Assembly (NCBI RefSeq): GCF_000019965.1
Contig: NC_010571.1
Location: 248,001 to 312,000 of the forward strand
Direction: 5' to 3'
DNA from: Opitutus terrae PB90-1
GTDB taxonomy: Bacteria; Verrucomicrobiota; Verrucomicrobiia; Opitutales; Opitutaceae
Length of the DNA: 64,000 nt
In this document: piece by piece, positions 60,229-64,000 of the stretch
Numbering within the stretch: the first letter of the stretch is position 1
How the letters are laid out: every line of letters starts with the position of its first letter
The notes under the pieces: model-generated
The model's database searches: none
Seen by the model: only the letters and a program-made list of their open reading frames with translations
What the model was told of the DNA's origin: nothing
Translations under genes and position numbers: made by a program

Positions 60229-61332
60229 ATGTCAGATCAACCAACGTCCGGTGAGCCGCTTCCGGCTCCCGCGACCGCCGCCGGAGAGGCTCCTACTGCC
60301 GCTCCCGCTGGCGATGCCAGGCCGATCGGCGCGTTCGGCACCGCGAAGGGCTCCGGCCTTTCCCGCGGCAAACGCGCCAACCCACCGGCCGCTCCGACCG
60401 CCGCCGAAACTGCCAGCCCAGGTGCTTACAAGCCCACCTCCGTCGAGGTGATCACGCCTCCGCGCGAATATACGCACCCGTTTGCCAGTGAACAGCCCGC
60501 CCCGGCGCCTGTCGCCGAGTCCGCCGCAGTCTCCCCGGCAGTCCCCGCCCCCGCCGAAGCCCCCGCGCCCGTCTCTTTGGCCGCCAACGGCCCGGTGACC
60601 AGCGCGAGCGAGCCTCCCGCCGTCACGGCGCCCGCCGCCGGCGAGCCGGTCGGCGCTCCCGCCGAAATCATCCAGCCCTCGGTGGAAAAAGCCGAGATCC
60701 GGATCCTCCCGCCTTCCGAGGCGAAGCGTCCCGCCGTCAGCTGGGGTGAACCCGGCAACACGGACGACACGCGGCCGCAGCGCGAACCGCGCGGCACATT
60801 CCAGCCGGACCGCCGTGAGCGGAAATTCGAGCCGCGCGAACCGCGTCAACCGCGTGAGCCGCGTTCCTTCGAGCCGCGCGAACCGCGACGCGATCCCTCC
60901 TTCGAGCAACGCGGCCCGCTGCCTGGTCCCGCCAACAAGGCGCCGCAGCGCGACGAGCCGCAGCCCGCTTCCGGCGGCTTCGTCGGCTGGCTGAAAGGTC
61001 TCTTTGGCGCCAAGCCCGCCGAATCGGCTCCCGCGACCGAACGCCGCGAGGGTGAGCAGCGCGACGGCGAATTTCACCGCCGGCGTCATCGCGGCGGCCG
61101 CGGTCGCGGCGGCTATCGCGGTGACAACCGCGGAAATGAAAACCGCGGCGGACAGGGTGGCCAGGGCGGACAGCAACGCGATTTCTCGCAGGGCGGCGGC
61201 GGTCAGTCGCAGTCCGGCGAATTCCGGCAAGAAGGTGGCGGCGGTCGCCGCCGACGCCGCGGTGGTCGCAGTCGCTATCGTGGCGACGGCGGCCCGCGCC
61301 CCGAGGGCCAGCAGGGCGGCGGCGCGATCTAG
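60229..61332 (+). CDS. Low-complexity, RGG-rich basic protein
   Basis: 367 residues, start MSDQPTSGEPLPAPATAAGE. The first 150 residues are Ala/Pro-rich, the middle has repeated EPREPRQPREPRSFEPREPR-like units (about residues 203-222), and the C-terminus is Gly/Arg-rich with RGGRGRGGYRGDN and GGGRRRRRGGRSRYRGDGG. A short FVGWLKGLFG-type hydrophobic patch lies near residue 250. RGG boxes bind RNA in many proteins, so RNA binding or condensate formation is inferred. I do not recognise a named family. Its stop codon TAG lies inside the inverted-repeat element starting at 61329. Confidence 0.8.
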   Translation: MSDQPTSGEPLPAPATAAGEAPTAAPAGDARPIGAFGTAKGSGLSRGKRANPPAAPTAAETASPGAYKPTSVEVITPPREYTHPFASEQPAPAPVAESAAVSPAVPAPAEAPAPVSLAANGPVTSASEPPAVTAPAAGEPVGAPAEIIQPSVEKAEIRILPPSEAKRPAVSWGEPGNTDDTRPQREPRGTFQPDRRERKFEPREPRQPREPRSFEPREPRRDPSFEQRGPLPGPANKAPQRDEPQPASGGFVGWLKGLFGAKPAESAPATERREGEQRDGEFHRRRHRGGRGRGGYRGDNRGNENRGGQGGQGGQQRDFSQGGGGQSQSGEFRQEGGGGRRRRRGGRSRYRGDGGPRPEGQQGGGAI

Positions 61333-61473
61333 CCCGGAAATTTCATGAACGAGAGTATTCATGTGCTCGAAATTTCCGTCCGCCTGCGGCGGAGCGACTT
61401 TGTCGCGGCTAGCCCCGACAAAGTCGGCCCGAAGGGCGGATCTTTCACGAAGTTCGTGAAAGATCCGGGCTAG
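61329..61473. repeat. Compound palindromic element with 10-bp terminal inverted repeats
   Basis: CTAGCCCGGA (61329-61338) and TCCGGGCTAG (61464-61473) are exact inverted ends. Inside are GGAAATTTC/GAAATTTCC (61336-61377), CGACTTTGTCG/CGACAAAGTCG (61395-61426) and a 29-nt near-perfect palindrome at 61438-61466 with TTTCACG-N5-CGTGAAA at its core. The left end contains the stop codon of the RGG-rich gene. The organisation resembles a small mobile or REP-type element of about 145 bp; it encodes no protein. Confidence 0.65.
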
Positions 61474-61507
61474 GTTGCGCCAGCCCGCGTGCGCGTGAGC
61501 GCTTTCC

Positions 61508-61545
61508 AGGCGCCCGTTCGAAAGGACGGGCGCCTTTTACTTTTC
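61508..61545 (+). terminator. Intrinsic terminator after the RGG-rich gene
   Basis: AGGCGCCCGT and ACGGGCGCCT make a 10-bp perfect stem with an 8-nt loop, followed by TTTACTTTT. It lies 176 nt after the RGG-rich stop and 190 nt before murA. Confidence 0.82.
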
Positions 61546-61734
61546 GTTGAGCGTTCGAGGTCGCCCGCCGCGTTGACGTTCACGCACCGCCGGCATTAAG
61601 CAATTCGCCGCCAGCGGTCAGCCGATCGTTCGCGTCCTGCTCCTCCGCCGCTCGCCGCGGCCCACTCTCAACACTCCACGCTCAGCTCCGAGCTTTGACT
61701 CTCAACTCTCAACTCTGAGCTCTCCGCTCCCCTC

Positions 61735-63021
61735 ATGGATCTCATCGTCAACGGCGGCTCGCCGCTCTCCGGCACGATCACCCCGTCCGGCAACAAGAAT
61801 TCGGTGCTGCCGATCCTCTGCGCATCGCTGCTGACCAACGCGCCCGTGCGGCTGCTCAACGTCCCCGCAATCACCGACGTCGAGAAACTGGTCTCGTTCT
61901 TCACTGAGCAGGGCTCGCGCATCACGTGGGACCGCGCCGCCGGAGCGATGACGATCGACCATGGCTCGTTCGATGCGGACCGGCTGCAGGGCGAGTTGCC
62001 CACCGGCATGCGCTCGGCCGTGCTGCTGTTCGCGCCGCTGCTGCACCGGATGCAGAAGCTGACCATCCCCGCGAAGGCGGAGGGTTGCTCGCTGGGCATT
62101 CGCGAGCTCGACCCGCATCTGGAGATCCTGGAGAAACTGGGCGCGAAGGTTTCCTCAAACGGCACGCTCACGCTCAGCCTGAAAAACGGCTTCGTCGGCG
62201 CCCGACACTGGCCCGACTACATGTCGGTGACCGCGACAGAAAACTTTGTGATGGCCGCGGTGCTCGCCGACGGCGAGTCGACGCTGATCAACGCCGCCAG
62301 CGAGCCGCACGTGCAGGATCTCTGCGAGGTGCTCGTCGCGATGGGTGCGAAGATCTCCGGCATCGGCACGAGCAAGCTCACTGTCACCGGCGGGAAACGG
62401 CTGCGCGGCGGCACGTTCACGATCAACACGGACTACCACGAAGTCGTCACCTTCCTAGCCCTTGGCGCGATCACCGGCGGCGAGGTGAAAGTGCGCCAGT
62501 CGTTGCCGCACCATTTCGACCTGATCGCACGCGCGTTCGCGAAGCTCGGCGTGAAGGTCGAGCACGACGGCGATACGGCCATCGTGCGCCGTAAGCAGAA
62601 GCTCGTCGTCGAGGAGCCGTTCACCACCAACCTGCTGCCGAAGATCGAGGCGGCGCCGTGGCCGTATTTCCCGGTCGACCTGCTGCCGTGCATGATCGCG
62701 CTGGCGGTGCGCGCGAAGGGCGCGATGCAATTCTGGAACAAGGTTTACGAGGGCGGCTTCACCTGGATCCCGGAGCTCTCCAAGTTCGGCGCGCACGTCG
62801 TCGTGAGCGATCCGCATCGGATCATCGTGTTTGGCGATCGCCCGCTGCGCGCCGCGACCGTCGATGCGCCCTACATCATCCGCGCGGCGGTCGGGCTCTA
62901 CATGGTCGCGGCGAGCATTCCCGGCCGTTCGGTGGTGAAGAACGCCGACACGATCCGGCGCGCGCATCCGAACTTCGTCGAGAACCTCCGCAGCCTCGGG
63001 GCCGACGTGGAGTGGAAATGA
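61735..63021 (+). CDS. murA: UDP-N-acetylglucosamine 1-carboxyvinyltransferase (MurA-like)
   Basis: First committed enzyme of peptidoglycan synthesis, transferring enolpyruvate from PEP to UDP-GlcNAc; it is the target of fosfomycin. The 428 residues have GNKNSVLPILCASLL near the start, the catalytic loop AEGCSLGIRELDPH with Cys118 (matching Cys115 of E. coli), and late segments RAAVGLYMVAASIPG and ENLRSLGADVEW. Loop and core sequences are more divergent than usual (GGCxIGxR reads EGCSLGIR), yet the catalytic cysteine is kept. It precedes ruvB by about 100 nt with an inverted repeat between. Confidence 0.9.
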   Translation: MDLIVNGGSPLSGTITPSGNKNSVLPILCASLLTNAPVRLLNVPAITDVEKLVSFFTEQGSRITWDRAAGAMTIDHGSFDADRLQGELPTGMRSAVLLFAPLLHRMQKLTIPAKAEGCSLGIRELDPHLEILEKLGAKVSSNGTLTLSLKNGFVGARHWPDYMSVTATENFVMAAVLADGESTLINAASEPHVQDLCEVLVAMGAKISGIGTSKLTVTGGKRLRGGTFTINTDYHEVVTFLALGAITGGEVKVRQSLPHHFDLIARAFAKLGVKVEHDGDTAIVRRKQKLVVEEPFTTNLLPKIEAAPWPYFPVDLLPCMIALAVRAKGAMQFWNKVYEGGFTWIPELSKFGAHVVVSDPHRIIVFGDRPLRAATVDAPYIIRAAVGLYMVAASIPGRSVVKNADTIRRAHPNFVENLRSLGADVEWK

Positions 63022-63036
63022 ACGAATTTTCGATCC

Positions 63037-63123
63037 TCGATTTTTGATTTTCGATTGCTGAAGCTGGCTGCCTCGCCGCGCTCCCTCCCGTGCCCGAATC
63101 GAAATTCGAAAACCAAAAATCGA
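63037..63123. repeat. Inverted repeat (ATCGAAAA type) between murA and ruvB
   Basis: Arms 63037-63054 and 63106-63123 pair at 17 of 18 positions, with TCGATTTTTGATTTTCGA on the left. It belongs to the family at 18784-18888. The right arm ends two nt before the ruvB ATG, so pairing would mask the translation start; no Shine-Dalgarno is present there. Confidence 0.65.
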
Positions 63124-63125
63124 AA

Positions 63126-64000
63126 ATGCCGCCGCCCGCGGCGACGGGTCTCGGCTACATCACCAACGCGCTCGCCGCGCCCGTGTCCCCGGCCGAGGCT
63201 GCGCTCCGGCCGCTGACGTTCGCGGATTTCACCGGCCAGCCGAAAACCGTCGAACGCCTGCAGGTGATGGTCGGCGCCGCCAAGCAGCGTGGCGAGGCCC
63301 TGAATCACATCCTGCTCTCCGGCCCGCCCGGACTCGGCAAGACGACGCTCGCGTTCATTCTCGGCCACGAGCTCGGCAAGAATGTCCGGGTGACCTCCGG
63401 CCCCGTCGTGGAAAAGGCTGGCGACCTCGCCGGGCTGCTCACGAATCTCGAGGAGGGCGACATCCTGTTCATCGACGAGATTCACCGGATTCCGAAAACA
63501 GTGGAGGAGTATCTCTACTCCGCGATGGAGGACTTCCGGCTCGACATCATGATCGACCAGGGACCGAACGCCCGCAGCGTCCGGCTCTCGCTGCCCCGTT
63601 TCACGCTCGTCGGCGCGACCACCCGCGCCGGACTGCTCACCGCACCATTGCGCTCGCGGTTCACGCTCCAGACCCGGCTCGACTACTACGATCATGCGAC
63701 GCTCGAGAGCATCGTGCGCCGCAGCTGCGGGCTGCTGAAAGTGCCGGTCGACCAGGGCGGCGCGCACGAGATCGCGACCCGCTCCCGCGGCACGCCACGC
63801 GTGGCCAACAATTTGATCAATTTCGTCCGCGACTTCGCCCAGCAACGGGCCAACGGCAAGATTACGCAGCCCGTTGCCGCCGCCGCGCTCGAGCTGCTCG
63901 AGATCGACGCCGCCGGGCTCGACGAGATGGACAAGCGCATGCTCCGCGTGATGGCCGAGAATTACGGCGGCCGCCCGGTAGGCATCAGCACCATCGCCGT
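63126..64000 (+). CDS. ruvB: Holliday junction branch-migration helicase RuvB (partial, 3' end off the right edge)
   Basis: Hexameric AAA+ motor that drives branch migration with RuvA. Visible: Walker [10 protein letters not shown] (near residue 66), Walker [10 protein letters not shown] (near residue 115), sensor segment [19 protein letters not shown] with the arginine finger, and [18 protein letters not shown]. 291 residues are in the window; the family is about 330-350, so the C-terminal winged domain is cut off. The start at 63126 has a weak ribosome site and gives a 20-residue non-conserved lead. Its partner ruvA is not in the window. Confidence 0.95.
   Translation, partial: MPPPAATGLGYITNALAAPVSPAEAALRPLTFADFTGQPKTVERLQVMVGAAKQRGEALNHILLSGPPGLGKTTLAFILGHELGKNVRVTSGPVVEKAGDLAGLLTNLEEGDILFIDEIHRIPKTVEEYLYSAMEDFRLDIMIDQGPNARSVRLSLPRFTLVGATTRAGLLTAPLRSRFTLQTRLDYYDHATLESIVRRSCGLLKVPVDQGGAHEIATRSRGTPRVANNLINFVRDFAQQRANGKITQPVAAAALELLEIDAAGLDEMDKRMLRVMAENYGGRPVGISTIA

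Overview
The window is about 64 kb of GC-rich bacterial chromosome with tightly packed genes. Several features point to a Gram-negative member of the Verrucomicrobiota, most likely the Opitutaceae (Opitutus-like). These are a PEP-CTERM surface protein built from T5SS/PEP-CTERM-type repeats, TolQ/ExbB-TolR/ExbD and porin genes, a glycoside hydrolase family 3 enzyme, and translation genes that often lack Shine-Dalgarno sequences. The taxonomic call is an inference from gene content. No rRNA, CRISPR array, insertion sequence or prophage was seen.

Region 1 (1-21300, all minus strand) is one continuous information-processing cluster. In transcription order it reads tRNA-Thr(GGU), tuf, tRNA-Trp(CCA), secE, nusG, rplK, rplA, rplJ, rplL, an attenuator-like hairpin, rpoB, rpoC, a terminator, a 190-nt gap closed by a second terminator, rpsL, rpsG, fusA, rpsJ, rplC, rplD, rplW, rplB, rpsS, rplV, rpsC and a partial rplP. 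The rpoBC and str/S10 operons are therefore adjacent, and tuf sits in front of secE rather than between fusA and rpsJ.

Region 2 (21300-31200) is envelope-related. A minus-strand operon encodes a large exported TPR protein, ExbB/TolQ, ExbD/TolR and an unknown anchored protein. LemA and a long M48 metalloprotease follow on the plus strand, then a small membrane protein, a GT-C-like membrane protein and an unknown soluble protein.

Region 3 (31200-38200) holds metabolism and repair: a SufE/CsdE-like protein, a TatD hydrolase, TcdA (tRNA ct6A formation), a monooxygenase-fold protein with an iron-type alcohol dehydrogenase, a toxin-antitoxin pair whose Doc toxin is frameshifted, a nicotinamide riboside uptake/kinase pair (PnuC and a NadR-kinase-like protein), and Hsp33.

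Region 4 (38500-50300) has a porin-like beta-barrel, a transglutaminase-fold protein, a PD-(D/E)XK protein, a two-component system, the PEP-CTERM repeat protein, an exported Pcm, a family 2 glycosyltransferase, an exported MsrA and a macrodomain protein.

Region 5 (50400-64000) has EttA, a GH3 beta-glucosidase behind a pair of palindromic sites, a TPR protein, a YkgJ-type cysteine-cluster protein, a giant DUF748/AsmA-like envelope protein, a YiiD-type hotdog thioesterase, an RGG-rich protein, MurA and a partial RuvB.

The most unusual non-coding signal is the number of palindromic or quasi-periodic elements in intergenic spacers. They fall into recognisable families: TTTCACG-N5-CGTGAAA, ATCGAAAATCCAAAA, AACCACAGAT-type, GAGCTCTCAGCTCT-type and 9-nt TTCGTGTNN repeats. 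Several are shared between distant spacers. One compound element supplies the stop codon of the RGG-rich gene.
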